Positions 1 to 8,804 are shown, counted from the first letter of the stretch. The stretch: 64,000 nucleotides of DNA from Paenibacillus sp. FSL K6-1096 (GCF_037977055.1 NZ_CP150274.1:1240001-1304000); one strand, 5' to 3'. Program-made: numbers and translations. Notes: generated from the sequence alone by a model not told the origin.

Positions 1-36
1 TTGGACAATAATCTCTCTCGCTAAACGTCTTTTCAT
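1..36 (-). CDS. nusB: Transcription antitermination factor NusB (5' end only)
   Basis: Only the first 12 codons are inside the window; the rest lies beyond the left edge. They read MKRRLAREIIVQ, which matches the start of NusB, and a GGAGGA ribosome binding site lies about 7 nt upstream (complement of 42-48). Placement after the Asp23/AmaP genes and accBC agrees with the usual Bacillus and Paenibacillus order. NusB binds boxA RNA with NusE (S10) in antitermination of rRNA transcription. The identification rests on 12 residues plus gene order, so it is good but not certain. Confidence 0.7.
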   Translation of the reverse strand, partial: MKRRLAREIIVQ

Positions 37-117
37 TTGGTTCCTCCTACGAACATTCATTCATTCTTGTAATGGTGTTACATGCTTAATTCTTATCCTA
101 CCCAGGCCGCAAAATAA

Positions 118-174
118 CCCCACAAAGTGGGGCTTTAGCGCAGGTGATTACTCAGGTACTTTGCGGGGACCCCA
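118..174 (-). repeat. 57-nt dispersed structured element, copy 1
   Basis: The plus strand holds a short hairpin CCCCAC-AAA-GTGGGG (118-132) and, 30 nt after its start, a 23-nt block (148-170) beginning TTACTCAGGTAC. The same 23 nt occur exactly at 36212-36234, again 30 nt after a CCCCACA hairpin. In the minus-strand RNA, CCCCGCAAAG (168-159) can also pair with CTTTGTGGGG (127-118), so two mutually exclusive hairpins are possible. It lies between the DUF2273 gene and nusB. Function unknown. Confidence 0.7.
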
Positions 175-273
175 AACATATAAATTCTATCAAAAAACCG
201 CGCAGCCTCTCTTCCGCAGGTCAGCAACTCAAAGTAACGGGTTCCAGGCTTCCGGGAGAAAGACTATCGCGGT

Positions 274-507
274 TCATTTGAAGGGACGCCAGCGCCCGGA
301 CAGCCGCTCGATCAGCTCCTGCCACTGAAACAGGGGAGCCTGCGCGGTATCCTTGCGTTTGCCAAGCGTATATCCGATGAACACTACCAGTGCAAAGAAC
401 AGCATATCCCAAAACCCGCTAATCAGATAAATCAATCCGAGAAAGACACCGAAGGCCACTCCGGTAATTCTACCCCCGTGACTTTCCCATATTGCTCTCC
501 AGGACAT
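274..507 (-). CDS. Small DUF2273 membrane protein of the Asp23/AmaP module
   Basis: 77 residues with two hydrophobic segments (about residues 14-32 and 34-46) and a basic, soluble C-terminus. Size, the two membrane helices and the position directly after AmaP match the DUF2273 family, which accompanies alkaline shock protein genes in Firmicutes. The start ATG follows GAGGTGA at about 10 nt; the gene begins 15 nt after the amaP stop, so the two are very likely co-transcribed. The role is unknown; by association it helps anchor or modulate Asp23 at the membrane. Confidence 0.75.
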   Translation of the reverse strand: MSWRAIWESHGGRITGVAFGVFLGLIYLISGFWDMLFFALVVFIGYTLGKRKDTAQAPLFQWQELIERLSGRWRPFK

Positions 508-522
508 AAGGGAAACTCACCT

Positions 523-1062
523 CTATTCCACTCGACTTTTGAAGCTTGGCGACTGTGTAAGATTCGCGATGTACACAGACACATCTGCAACCGGAATTCC
601 GGTTGTCTCCTGCACGAAGTCATGCACATTACGCTGCACCTCAGTCGTCAGCAGAGGCAGGGAATGCTCCCCGTCGACGACGGCACGGATCATAATCTCA
701 AGACCCGCCTGCGAGACGCGGATGCGCGACTTCAGGTCACGGATGCCCTTCACTTTGCCCGCCGCCTTAAGGCTCAGGTTCTCAATGGTCTCCATCGAGA
801 TCTGAATATCCCCGTATTCCGTGCGCTGGTCCACTGAAGGCAGGGAAGCACGGTCGCGGCGCAGGGAGATGTAGAAGAAGCGGATGCTGAGCAGGAACAG
901 AATAACCGCTACAGTGATCGAAGCGATATAGACCGCCGGTCCGTCCTGAAGCTCATACTCATCAGGGATCACACCGCTCAAGAGGAGGATGGCTATAACA
1001 GATAGTATTCCAATACTTAAGCTGTAGAGGAACAGCAGAAGCCTGTCCAGAATTTTGGCCAC
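523..1062 (-). CDS. amaP: Alkaline shock response membrane anchor protein AmaP
   Basis: 179 residues from the GTG at 1062, which follows AGGAGG by 11 nt; an earlier in-frame GTG (1071) is too close to that site. The N-terminus has two membrane helices (about residues 6-30 and 40-65), followed by a soluble Asp23-like domain. AmaP anchors Asp23 at the cell membrane in staphylococci, where the pair belongs to the cell-wall stress response. It sits between the asp23 gene and the DUF2273 gene. Family assignment is firm; the exact start is less so. Confidence 0.8.
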   Translation of the reverse strand: MAKILDRLLLFLYSLSIGILSVIAILLLSGVIPDEYELQDGPAVYIASITVAVILFLLSIRFFYISLRRDRASLPSVDQRTEYGDIQISMETIENLSLKAAGKVKGIRDLKSRIRVSQAGLEIMIRAVVDGEHSLPLLTTEVQRNVHDFVQETTGIPVADVSVYIANLTQSPSFKSRVE

Positions 1063-1081
1063 GAGTCTCACAACCTCCTAT

Positions 1082-1110
1082 AAAGTAAGGTAAACCCTCG
1101 ACGTACTGTC
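1082..1110. other. Intercistronic stem-loop between asp23 and amaP
   Basis: Near-perfect inverted repeat with arms TAAACCCTCGAC and GTCGGGGGTTTA (one G-T pair) and a 5-nt loop. No T-run follows on the minus strand, so it does not look like a complete terminator. It may lower downstream expression or stabilise the asp23 message relative to amaP. Confidence 0.5.
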
Positions 1111-1135
1111 GGGGGTTTATGGGGGGAAGAACGCT

Positions 1136-1552
1136 TTACTTCACGCGGGTAACCGCTTCAGTATCCTCGCTCTTGTCAACGCTGGTATTGCTCTTGAACT
1201 GCACATCGTGAATATGCACGTTCACTTCCACAACGGTCAGACCTGTCATGGTCTCGATGGAACGCTTGACATTGCGCTGGATCTCGCCAGCCACTTCAGG
1301 AAGACGGTTGCCGTACTCAATGATCACGGACACATCGACTGCCGCCTCGCGCTGGCCCACCTCAACCTTAACTCCCTTGGACAAGTTCTTGCGTCCCAGC
1401 AGCTCTACGATTCCGCCGGCGAAACCGCCGCTCATTCCGGCTACTCCTTTGACCTCCACGGTCGCCAAACCGGCGATCACCTCGATCACCTCAGGAGCGA
1501 TCTGGATCTCACCGATTTCGGTACGTTCATATTCTGTCGGCAATGTACTCAT
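1136..1552 (-). CDS. Asp23/Gls24 family envelope stress response protein
   Basis: 138 residues from the ATG at 1552; an in-frame GTG at 1564 would add four residues, and neither start has an ideal ribosome binding site. The sequence EIQIAPEVIEVIAGLA near the N-terminus and the GGFAGGIVE segment are typical of the Asp23/DUF322 family (B. subtilis YqhY lies at the same place next to accBC). The protein is soluble and acidic and is thought to be tethered by AmaP, encoded just downstream. In B. subtilis YqhY is linked to acetyl-CoA carboxylase activity, which fits the neighbours accB and accC, though that link is inferred here. Confidence 0.85.
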   Translation of the reverse strand: MSTLPTEYERTEIGEIQIAPEVIEVIAGLATVEVKGVAGMSGGFAGGIVELLGRKNLSKGVKVEVGQREAAVDVSVIIEYGNRLPEVAGEIQRNVKRSIETMTGLTVVEVNVHIHDVQFKSNTSVDKSEDTEAVTRVK

Positions 1553-1671
1553 TTCGGACTTCACACCTTTCCAGCAAAAAGATAATTTGGGCGCTTCAAG
1601 CGGACAGCACGTCTCTTATTAAACATACTATATCATTTGGCGAACTTTATGACAAACGATGGGAAGCCGTC

Positions 1672-3015
1672 CTAAATTTCATATTCCTCCAGGAACTTAA
1701 TATCGAAATTCCCGTCCAGAAAAACCGGATGCTCCAGCAGCTTCTGGTGGAAAGGAATGGTGGTATGTATGCCCTCCACAGCAAATTCGGCCAGGGCACG
1801 CTTCATCTTCGCAATCGCTTCCTCACGCGTCGGCGCCCAGACAATCAGCTTGGCAATCATCGAGTCATAGAAAGGGGAAATCGTATAGCCCGGATAAGCT
1901 CCGCTGTCGACACGCACGCCAAGGCCGCCCGGAGGCAGATAGAAGCCGATTTTGCCGGGTGAAGGCATGAAATTGCGCTCAGGGTCCTCCGCGTTAATGC
2001 GGCATTCAATGGACCAGCCGTTGATGACGATATCGTCCTGGGTGAAGGACAACGGATTGCCTTCGGCCACAGAGATCATTTCCTTGATCAGATCCACCCC
2101 GGTGACCATCTCTGTTACCGGATGCTCAACCTGAATACGGGTATTCATCTCCATGAAATAGAATTTCCCGTCAGGACCCAGCAGGAATTCCAGTGTACCG
2201 GCGCCCGAGTAATTGACAGCCAGGGCCGCCCGCACTGCCGCCTGGCCCATGGCCTCACGGATCTCAGGAGTCAGAACCGCACAAGGCGCTTCCTCAACCA
2301 GCTTCTGGCGGCGGCGCTGCACCGAGCAGTCGCGTTCGCCAAGATGGACCACATTGCCGTGATTATCGGCGATAATCTGAATCTCCACATGCTTCATGCC
2401 GGTCAGGAATTTCTCCAGATATACCCCGGCGTTGCCAAAGGCCTTCTGCGCCTCCTGCTGGGCGGCGGTAATCTGCTTCACCAGCGACTCTTCATCCTCG
2501 GCAATGCGGATGCCCTTGCCTCCGCCGCCTGCGGTGGCCTTGACGATAATCGGATACCCGATATCCCGGCCCAGCATCACCGCTTCCTCGATGTCGCCGA
2601 CCAGCCCGTCCGAGCCCGGAATAATCGGAACGCCGGCCATCTTCATGGTCTCTTTGGCTACCGCCTTGTCGCCCATCCGTGTAATCGCATCCGGGGACGG
2701 TCCGATGAAGGTAATATTGCAGGATGCACAAATCTCGGCGAAGTCGGCATTCTCGGCCAGGAAGCCGTAGCCGGGATGAATGGCATCACAGTCGGTCAGC
2801 GTAGCCACACTCATAATATTGGTAAAATTCAAGTAGCTGTCCTTGGCGGGCATCGGTCCGATGCAGTAGGCCTCGTCAGCCAGGCGGACATGCAGGGAGT
2901 CCCGGTCCGGCTCCGAATAGACGGCCACTGTGGAAATACCCAGCTCGCGGCAGGCCCTGATAATGCGGACCGCAATCTCACCGCGGTTGGCAATCAACAC
3001 TTTTTGAATGTTCAT
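1672..3015 (-). CDS. accC: Acetyl-CoA carboxylase, biotin carboxylase subunit
   Basis: 447 residues, the usual AccC length. The start is the ATG at 3015 ([18 protein letters not shown]), preceded by GGGAGGAAACGC; an upstream in-frame start would add 14 unrelated residues. ATP-grasp features are visible: the glycine-rich [12 protein letters not shown] loop, the [14 protein letters not shown] active-site motif and a C-terminal biotin carboxylase domain. AccC carboxylates biotin carried on AccB, using ATP and bicarbonate, in the first step of fatty acid synthesis. It follows accB by 55 nt and is probably in one operon with it. Confidence 0.97.
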   Translation of the reverse strand: MNIQKVLIANRGEIAVRIIRACRELGISTVAVYSEPDRDSLHVRLADEAYCIGPMPAKDSYLNFTNIMSVATLTDCDAIHPGYGFLAENADFAEICASCNITFIGPSPDAITRMGDKAVAKETMKMAGVPIIPGSDGLVGDIEEAVMLGRDIGYPIIVKATAGGGGKGIRIAEDEESLVKQITAAQQEAQKAFGNAGVYLEKFLTGMKHVEIQIIADNHGNVVHLGERDCSVQRRRQKLVEEAPCAVLTPEIREAMGQAAVRAALAVNYSGAGTLEFLLGPDGKFYFMEMNTRIQVEHPVTEMVTGVDLIKEMISVAEGNPLSFTQDDIVINGWSIECRINAEDPERNFMPSPGKIGFYLPPGGLGVRVDSGAYPGYTISPFYDSMIAKLIVWAPTREEAIAKMKRALAEFAVEGIHTTIPFHQKLLEHPVFLDGNFDIKFLEEYEI

Positions 3016-3070
3016 GCGTTTCCTCCCGTAGTTTAGCGAAGCTTGCAAGCTCCTCATGATTCTCGCGTCA

Positions 3071-3580
3071 TTAATCCGCTCTTACCAGGAACAGCGGCTG
3101 GCCGTATTCCACCAGCTGGCCGTTCTCGGCCAGGACAGAGACGATCTCGCCCTTCACTTCCGCTTCCAGCTCATTCATCAGCTTCATCGCCTCGATGATG
3201 CAGACGGTGGATTTCTCAGTCACCCGGTCGCCGACCTTGACGAACGACGGGGAATCCGGCGAAGCGGCACTGTAGAAGGTCCCTACCATCGGCGAGACAA
3301 TTTTATGTAGCGTGCCGTCTGCGGACGGGGCTTGCTGCTGCGCTGCTGCAGGTGCTTCACTGGCAACCGGAGGGGCTGCTACCTGCGGGCTAAGCGGCTG
3401 CGGGGCTGGCGTAAAGGGGTAGGCATAAGGAGTCGCCTGAATTGCCGCCGCATCAGCTTCAGGGCGGTCCGGTTTGCGGATAGCCAGCTTCATGCCTTCG
3501 CTTTCAATCTCCAGCTCGTGTACGGAGGAGGTCTGGTCCAGCAATTTAATCAATTCCTTAATCTCGCTTAATTTGAACAT
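3071..3580 (-). CDS. accB: Acetyl-CoA carboxylase, biotin carboxyl carrier protein
   Basis: 169 residues from ATG 3580 ([16 protein letters not shown]). AAGGAG lies 11 nt upstream; an earlier GTG at 3592 touches that site and is unlikely. An N-terminal helix is followed by a proline/alanine-rich linker (about residues 55-95) and a C-terminal biotinyl domain with the EAMKLMNE motif, whose lysine is biotinylated. AccB shuttles carboxyl groups from AccC to AccA/AccD. Transcription probably starts near 3750. Confidence 0.96.
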   Translation of the reverse strand: MFKLSEIKELIKLLDQTSSVHELEIESEGMKLAIRKPDRPEADAAAIQATPYAYPFTPAPQPLSPQVAAPPVASEAPAAAQQQAPSADGTLHKIVSPMVGTFYSAASPDSPSFVKVGDRVTEKSTVCIIEAMKLMNELEAEVKGEIVSVLAENGQLVEYGQPLFLVRAD

Positions 3581-3757
3581 TGAATAGTTCACTCCTTCAG
3601 CTTTCTCTCGAAGCCATTATAAACGCAGCTTGGACAGGGGGCTTCGCTTCCATCCGTCCGGCAATTCTGTAATCCGGTCCGGCCGGACCGCGGGAACCGC
3701 TGTCCGTGTAACCGCTGCCTCGTAATCTTCTTCTCATGCTTTCCGATAACTTTATGT

Positions 3758-3785
3758 ATTATATCACAAACGCTAGAAATGGAAA
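3758..3785 (-). promoter_or_regulatory. Candidate sigma-A promoter for accB-accC
   Basis: On the minus strand a perfect TATAAT (-10, complement of 3758-3763) is preceded, with a 16-nt spacer, by TTTCCA (complement of 3780-3785), a weak -35. It sits directly after the spoIIIAH terminator and upstream of accB. The leader would be about 170 nt. Confidence 0.4.
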
Positions 3786-3786
3786 G

Positions 3787-3815
3787 AGCCCGGGACATGC
3801 CCGGGCTTTTTCGGC
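3787..3815 (-). terminator. Terminator after spoIIIAH
   Basis: An 8-bp stem AGCCCGGG/CCCGGGCT with a short loop; T-rich sequence lies on both sides, so it may work in both directions. It closes the spoIIIA operon and separates it from accB. Confidence 0.65.
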
Positions 3816-3851
3816 ATTTTATTCGGTTTTCCATGCTTTTATGCAGGATGT

Positions 3852-4769
3852 TTACTGCTCCGAGACATATTGAACCTTGATTTTGTCCTGGGTGATGCTG
3901 AGTTCCTTCATTACAAAATCCACGATACCGACCGCCTGCTTCACATCCAGCTTGTCGCTGAGCACAACGACGGTATAGGCATCTCCCGCTTCCTCTTTCA
4001 CAATGGCTTCCCCGTATTGCTGCTGAAGCTTCTCTTCAATTCCGGTAATCTTCGATTCCTTCTCCTCCAGCTTGTTCAGCTGCTCCTGGGCAGCGGCACT
4101 CTCAGCCGGTGTCTTATCCATATCATTGATCAGCGCCAGCAGATCATTGTGGTCCTTCAGATTCTTCTGCTCGCGTTCGTACAGATAATTGGTGAACAGG
4201 CTGCTGGCCGAGACGCTCTGCGAAGCGACTTCGTCCAGAATGGCTGCATCATCCTTCTCCGGGGTCTTGGCAGCCGAGGCCGATGCATCCTTGCTCTGTG
4301 CTGCGTCCTTGGTGTCTGCGGAATCCTTGGTTCCCTTTGTATCTTTGGTATCTTTGGTATCCTTGGTATCCTTGGTATCTTTGGTATCTTTGGTGTCCTT
4401 GGTGTCCTTGGTGTCCTTGCTCTTGTCGTCCGCAGCGGCAGCGCTGCTGTCATCTGTCACTGCCGGAGTAGTGCTGTCGTCGTTCACAGCTGCCGTTGCT
4501 GCTTCATCTTTGGTGGTCTTACTGCTCTCATCTACAGTTCCTGCCGCGATTCCTTTGTCTGTGCTGACTTCCTTGATGACCAGGCCGCTGTCCAGCGTAG
4601 TGGATGTGCCGCCGCCTGTGCCGTCCTTCACCGTGTCCACCTGGATGCTGCCTGCTGTTTCCTTGGGAATGGAAGTCCCGGTATCTTCCGTGAACAGATA
4701 ATACGCGGAGAGCACGACCATCAAACTGAGCATCGATACCAGCCAAATCGTTTGTCTTTTGCCCTTCAT
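3852..4769 (-). CDS. spoIIIAH: Stage III sporulation protein AH (SpoIIIAH) with expanded KDT repeat
   Basis: 305 residues, clearly longer than B. subtilis SpoIIIAH (about 218). One N-terminal membrane helix (about residues 8-26) is followed by a long, low-complexity, charged linker that includes nine K-D-T tripeptides in a row, encoded at 4339-4419, and then the conserved C-terminal YscJ/FliF-like domain (about residues 185-305). SpoIIIAH in the mother cell membrane binds SpoIIQ from the forespore and forms the intermembrane channel. Start is ATG after AGGAGGAATAAACA. It is the last gene of the spoIIIA operon. The extra length is all in the linker between membrane and channel domain. Confidence 0.92.
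   Translation of the reverse strand: MKGKRQTIWLVSMLSLMVVLSAYYLFTEDTGTSIPKETAGSIQVDTVKDGTGGGTSTTLDSGLVIKEVSTDKGIAAGTVDESSKTTKDEAATAAVNDDSTTPAVTDDSSAAAADDKSKDTKDTKDTKDTKDTKDTKDTKDTKDTKGTKDSADTKDAAQSKDASASAAKTPEKDDAAILDEVASQSVSASSLFTNYLYEREQKNLKDHNDLLALINDMDKTPAESAAAQEQLNKLEEKESKITGIEEKLQQQYGEAIVKEEAGDAYTVVVLSDKLDVKQAVGIVDFVMKELSITQDKIKVQYVSEQ
4339..4419. repeat. 9-bp tandem repeat (9 units) inside spoIIIAH
   Basis: Nine consecutive units of GTATCTTTG, GTATCCTTG or GTGTCCTTG. In the gene's frame each unit encodes K-D-T. Units differ only at synonymous positions, which suggests repeat expansion under selection for the peptide, or at least for the frame. Confidence 0.95.
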
Positions 4770-4866
4770 TGTTTATTCCTCCTATAATTTTGTTGCCAGC
4801 CCTTTTGTCATGTGCTTCGTACAAGCCTCGCATTTTAAGCATATGCCGGACTTGCCTGCCTCATGA

Positions 4867-5499
4867 CTATTCCTGCTTGCGCGGGACAACAGAAATCCGG
4901 TAGCCTGGTACATTGAGCCCTTTCTCTACCGCCTGCTCGATCAGGCTGCGCACCACCTTGTTCTCGGCCCCCTTGGCTACAATCAGCACACCGCGCACCT
5001 GCGGCTTGATCCGCTTGGTAATAATCGGGGTCTCGTCGCCGGACTGGCTGTAAGTCACTATTTCGCCGTCCCGGGTGTATTGTGTGGTATGGCGCTTTCC
5101 GCCGCTGGCATCGGTTTCTTCACTCTGCTGCTGGGAATCATTCATATTGCGCTGCACGACAATCTCCTCGGTAGAATCTACGGTGACCATAATATCCACA
5201 GTACCGACACCGACGATCTTCTCCAGAATCTCCTTCGTCCGGTTCTCCATCGCCTGTTCAATACTTGCAAAAGAATTCGCGTTCGCCGGCTCCTGCTGCA
5301 GAACCGTCTGCGCGGTTCCGCCAGCCGGCGGTTCCCGCCCCGTATTCTCGTTGTCCAGCTTCTTCACATTCACGAAGGAGTTGAACAGCATAATCGCCAC
5401 TCCCAGCAGCCCGAGGATGATTAGCCAGCGGAAGGTGTGGCTGCGCTTCGGGCTGCCGCCTCCGGCCCACTGCTCCAGCTTGTTCAGCCATTTGCCCAT
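4867..5499 (-). CDS. spoIIIAG: Stage III sporulation protein AG
   Basis: 210 residues; one membrane helix at about residues 25-42, then a ring-forming soluble domain containing an inserted T/Q/S-rich beta region, as in B. subtilis SpoIIIAG (229 residues). SpoIIIAG forms a large ring in the mother-cell membrane, part of the SpoIIIA-SpoIIQ channel. ATG follows AAGGAGGGACATCA; the gene begins 18 nt after spoIIIAF. Confidence 0.95.
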   Translation of the reverse strand: MGKWLNKLEQWAGGGSPKRSHTFRWLIILGLLGVAIMLFNSFVNVKKLDNENTGREPPAGGTAQTVLQQEPANANSFASIEQAMENRTKEILEKIVGVGTVDIMVTVDSTEEIVVQRNMNDSQQQSEETDASGGKRHTTQYTRDGEIVTYSQSGDETPIITKRIKPQVRGVLIVAKGAENKVVRSLIEQAVEKGLNVPGYRISVVPRKQE

Positions 5500-5517
5500 T
5501 GATGTCCCTCCTTCATC

Positions 5518-6321
5518 TTATGATTTCACGGTATCTTCCCCGGCGCTCTGCACCTTGATCTGACCGGGGTCCAGATTCCAGTTCTGCTCCAGCAGCCTGA
5601 TAATACTGCCCGCTTCGGCTTCAGCCTCAGCAGTCTGCTGCGTCTCCCCGCCCCGGCTGTTGGCCCCGGCCGGTACGGACTCTGCATTGCCTGGTGAAGC
5701 CTCCGGGGCTGAAGCATCCCCGCCACTGCCCTCCAGGCTGACCTGAACGGGCTTCACCGGTTCGATGTGAATTGCACTGCCCTCCGTTCCAGTCCCGGCC
5801 GCAGCGCCCGCTGCACTGCCCCCTGAGCCGCTCTCCTGCGCAGGAAGCGATACGGTAACCGAGGAGATCTGCGGCACCTCTTCGCCCAGCGGGGCCTCGG
5901 GGTTCTTCCCCATCCCCAGCGCCACCGTAACCTTCACTCCCTTGACGCCGGTGCTGCCGGCAATCTGGTCACGCATCTGCCCGGCAATCTCCTCGGCGGC
6001 GAGCTTCAGGCTCTGCTCGCGGGCTCCGGCCGCCAGTCTCCGGCCGTCCGCCAGAATCTGGTCCAGCGACTCCCCGCCCTTCCCTTTGCCGCCTGCGTCC
6101 CAGCCGCTTTTCTCCTGCTGCCGGACTGCCGCGCTCAGCTCCCTGCTGGCATCGCCCTTCAGCAGCGAGATCAGCGGGCTGAGCATCGCCAGCAGAATCA
6201 GCAGGCTGAGGACCAGCCTGGCGTAGCGTTCCATCGATTTGCTGGGCAGCAGCATCTCCACGAACGCCGCCATCAGCACTACCAGAATCAGCTCATGAAG
6301 CCAATTGCCAAGCCAGGCCAT
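5518..6321 (-). CDS. spoIIIAF: Stage III sporulation protein AF
   Basis: 267 residues, longer than the roughly 206 of B. subtilis. Two membrane helices (about residues 7-24 and 33-53) precede a soluble domain with an RBM fold in known homologues. The extra length is a glycine/serine/alanine-rich insertion around residues 150-230. Start ATG follows GGAGGTGCGCC. Same operon as its neighbours; expected under sigma-E in the mother cell. Confidence 0.93.
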   Translation of the reverse strand: MAWLGNWLHELILVVLMAAFVEMLLPSKSMERYARLVLSLLILLAMLSPLISLLKGDASRELSAAVRQQEKSGWDAGGKGKGGESLDQILADGRRLAAGAREQSLKLAAEEIAGQMRDQIAGSTGVKGVKVTVALGMGKNPEAPLGEEVPQISSVTVSLPAQESGSGGSAAGAAAGTGTEGSAIHIEPVKPVQVSLEGSGGDASAPEASPGNAESVPAGANSRGGETQQTAEAEAEAGSIIRLLEQNWNLDPGQIKVQSAGEDTVKS

Positions 6322-6371
6322 GGCGCACCTCCTTGAATGTTATCCAGCGGTGAACCCGGCGGCAGGATGCC

Positions 6372-7622
6372 TCACCGCATCATCACCGTGACATTGCCTG
6401 CCGTCAGCATAATCGTCACCGCCAGGAAGAACATTAGCGACACGGCTGCCAGGGCGGCGAAGACGTAGATCATGCTTTTGCCGATCGTCTGCAGGCAGGT
6501 TACAATCGGTGTCTCGCCCAGCGGCTGCATGACAGCGGCAGCCACATTGTAGATCAGGGCGAGAATCAGAATTTTGATCGCCGGGAACGCGCACAGGAAG
6601 AGAATAATGATGACCCCCGAGAGCCCGATGGCGTTCTTCACCAGCAGCGAAGCCGAGATGACCGTGTCCGTGGCATCCGCGAACATTTTGCCGATCACCG
6701 GTACGAAATTGCCTGTAATATATTTAGCCGCCCGTATGGTCACCCCGTCCGTCACCGAGCTTGTAATTCCCCGGACCGAGATTACGCCGAGAAAAACAGT
6801 CAGCAGCACGCCCAGCAGTCCGGCCCCGATATTGCGCAGCAGGTTGGCGAGCTGGGTCAGCTTGTATTTCTCCGACATGGCGCTCACCAGATGCAGCACC
6901 GCCGAGAAGAACAGCAGCGGGAAGACCAGCGTATGAATCAGCGTGCCTACGGTATGGATCATGAACACAATCAGCGGATGGGTGACCGACACCGTGACGA
7001 TATTGCCCATCGAAGCCAGCAGCGCGAACAGCAGCGGAATCATGGCCATCATGAAATCGATCATCCGGTCAATGGCATCCTTGGCGTAGCCGATGGCGAT
7101 GTTGAAGCTGTTGACGGCGATGACCAGCACCACCATGTAGCAGAGCATATAAGCGATTTTACTGACCGATTTCCGTTCAAAAGCCGTCTGCAGCGTCTCC
7201 AGAATCATGCTCAGCACGCTGATCATTACAATTGTCACCAGCAGCTTGCCGTTATACAGCACCTCATGCCACATGAAGTTCGTCAGTCCGCGCAGCACGC
7301 TCTTGAAGCTTAGGCCCTGGTCTCCCGGCAGCAGCATATCCATCAGCGAAGGTGTCTTACTGTCCGGAAAAAATCCGCCGTACTCCTTCATCAGCTGGTC
7401 CCAGTAAGACTCCACCTTGTCCTTCGGCAGATTCTGCACCTGCCCCTTCACCCACTGGTCCACGGGAGACGTTGAGCCGCCAGCCCCGCCTGAGCCTTGC
7501 CCTCCCTGATCCGGATCAGCCCTCACCGGGCCCGCAGCCGTCAGAATCAGAAGCAGGAGCAGCAGAACGGACAGCAGCAGCCTGCGGCCTTCCGGCGGAC
7601 GAAACACACTGCGCTTCTGCAT
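6372..7622 (-). CDS. spoIIIAE: Stage III sporulation protein AE
   Basis: 416 residues with an N-terminal signal-like helix (about 13-35) followed by about seven further hydrophobic segments, as expected for SpoIIIAE, the largest membrane protein of the engulfment channel. The gene lies 50 nt before spoIIIAF and 47 nt after spoIIIAD in the operon. Length agrees with homologues (about 400). Its precise biochemical activity is not established; by family it is a channel or transporter-like component. Confidence 0.95.
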   Translation of the reverse strand: MQKRSVFRPPEGRRLLLSVLLLLLLILTAAGPVRADPDQGGQGSGGAGGSTSPVDQWVKGQVQNLPKDKVESYWDQLMKEYGGFFPDSKTPSLMDMLLPGDQGLSFKSVLRGLTNFMWHEVLYNGKLLVTIVMISVLSMILETLQTAFERKSVSKIAYMLCYMVVLVIAVNSFNIAIGYAKDAIDRMIDFMMAMIPLLFALLASMGNIVTVSVTHPLIVFMIHTVGTLIHTLVFPLLFFSAVLHLVSAMSEKYKLTQLANLLRNIGAGLLGVLLTVFLGVISVRGITSSVTDGVTIRAAKYITGNFVPVIGKMFADATDTVISASLLVKNAIGLSGVIIILFLCAFPAIKILILALIYNVAAAVMQPLGETPIVTCLQTIGKSMIYVFAALAAVSLMFFLAVTIMLTAGNVTVMMR

Positions 7623-7669
7623 TCTCCCTCACCCCTGTTCTCCCCGGTCTTGTCTGCATTAACGCCGCC

Positions 7670-8059
7670 TTAGGCTGGCAGCAGCTTCATCACTGTTTCG
7701 ATAATGATGCTGATAATCGGCACGGCGAGTACCATAATCAGCACCTTGCCGGCCAGCTCGATTTTGGAGGCGATGGATTCCTGTCCGGCATCCCGCACAA
7801 TCTGCGCCCCGAACTCCGCAATGTAGGAGATGCCGATGATCTTGAACACAGTCTTGATGTGGATCATTTCCATCCCGGAGGATTCCGCGACCCGCTCCAG
7901 CGTGCCGAGAATCATGCCGATCTTGCCGATCAGGAACAGGAAGATCAGGATGCCGGCCGCCGTAGTGAGCAGGAAGGCGAACACCGGCTTTTGTTCCTTC
8001 AGCACGAGGATGAGGACGGTTGACAAGATGCCGATTCCTACAATTTGAATGATTTCCAT
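7670..8059 (-). CDS. spoIIIAD: Stage III sporulation protein AD
   Basis: 129 residues, almost wholly hydrophobic with about four membrane helices; length and sequence (MEIIQIVGIGILSTVLILVL start) match SpoIIIAD. It begins 9 nt after spoIIIAC. It is an integral membrane part of the SpoIIIA complex. Confidence 0.94.
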   Translation of the reverse strand: MEIIQIVGIGILSTVLILVLKEQKPVFAFLLTTAAGILIFLFLIGKIGMILGTLERVAESSGMEMIHIKTVFKIIGISYIAEFGAQIVRDAGQESIASKIELAGKVLIMVLAVPIISIIIETVMKLLPA

Positions 8060-8068
8060 AACATCAGC

Positions 8069-8281
8069 CTATTGAAAAAGAAAGATCGTTTTGATTTCCT
8101 GAAGCAGTCCATCCAGCATCCGGATGACCATGAACAGCACGATGATGAAGCCGACTATCGTTACCCAGTGGGCGATGTCCTCTTTGCCCATCTGCTTAAG
8201 CACCGTGTGGATCATGGCGATAATGATGCCGATGCCGGCAATCTGAAAGATCGCGTTGACTTCAATATTCATTCCTGGCAC
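8069..8281 (-). CDS. spoIIIAC: Stage III sporulation protein AC
   Basis: 70 residues with two membrane helices, the normal size of SpoIIIAC (68). It starts 4 nt after the spoIIIAB stop codon, implying translational coupling. Small membrane subunit of the SpoIIIA complex. Confidence 0.94.
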   Translation of the reverse strand: MPGMNIEVNAIFQIAGIGIIIAMIHTVLKQMGKEDIAHWVTIVGFIIVLFMVIRMLDGLLQEIKTIFLFQ

Positions 8282-8285
8282 CTCG

Positions 8286-8804
8286 CTAAAAGATCAAAAT
8301 GACGATCAATGCTCCAAGCAGCAGACCCAGGCTTTTGCTCACCTTCTCATATTTGCCCTGATCTTCTCTGGCCGCTGTCTCCTCCTGCTTCAATTGCTGC
8401 AATGCCAGAGCAATATGCGTGCTCTGATTCGGCCGGTCGCTCGTCCCGAGCGTGCAGCTGAGCTGCCGCATAATCTCCCGCTCATTGCCTTTCAGCGAAG
8501 CGCTGCCGAAATGCGCCTCCATTGCGCGCTGCACCGCTTCCTCGGCACTGCGGTTATGCGGCGGGCTCATCTCCTCCGCCGCCGTGAGGAAGAAGGCTCT
8601 CAGCGGCTCCTTCGTCTGCTGCCCTATCCGGTGCAGCGCCTCCGGCAGCGGGGTGTAGCCGTACAGAATCTCGGTCTCCAGCCGCTGCAGCGCAGCGATC
8701 AGGCCCCGCAGATGCCGCGGGCGGTCGGCATACTGGGCAGCGCGCTTGAAGCCGGCCAGCGTGCCGGCCAGGATAATAAGTACCGCTCCCAGCAGCTTAA
8801 GCAT
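8286..8804 (-). CDS. spoIIIAB: Stage III sporulation protein AB
   Basis: 172 residues from ATG 8804 (MLKLLGAVLIILAGTLAGF), matching SpoIIIAB length (171). This start overlaps the spoIIIAA stop by 8 nt; a longer reading would begin within spoIIIAA and has no family support. An N-terminal membrane helix, a helical soluble domain and a C-terminal hydrophobic tail are visible. SpoIIIAB resembles GspF-type secretion proteins and is thought to work with the ATPase SpoIIIAA. Confidence 0.94.
   Translation of the reverse strand: MLKLLGAVLIILAGTLAGFKRAAQYADRPRHLRGLIAALQRLETEILYGYTPLPEALHRIGQQTKEPLRAFFLTAAEEMSPPHNRSAEEAVQRAMEAHFGSASLKGNEREIMRQLSCTLGTSDRPNQSTHIALALQQLKQEETAAREDQGKYEKVSKSLGLLLGALIVILIF

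Noticed and set aside
3589..3834. Minus-strand 81-codon frame upstream of accB
   Set aside because: Arginine- and cysteine-rich without family match; it overlaps a terminator and the accB promoter region.
4189..4701. Plus-strand frame with SLVSLV repeats
   Set aside because: It is the reverse complement of the K-D-T repeat in spoIIIAH, which is the real gene.
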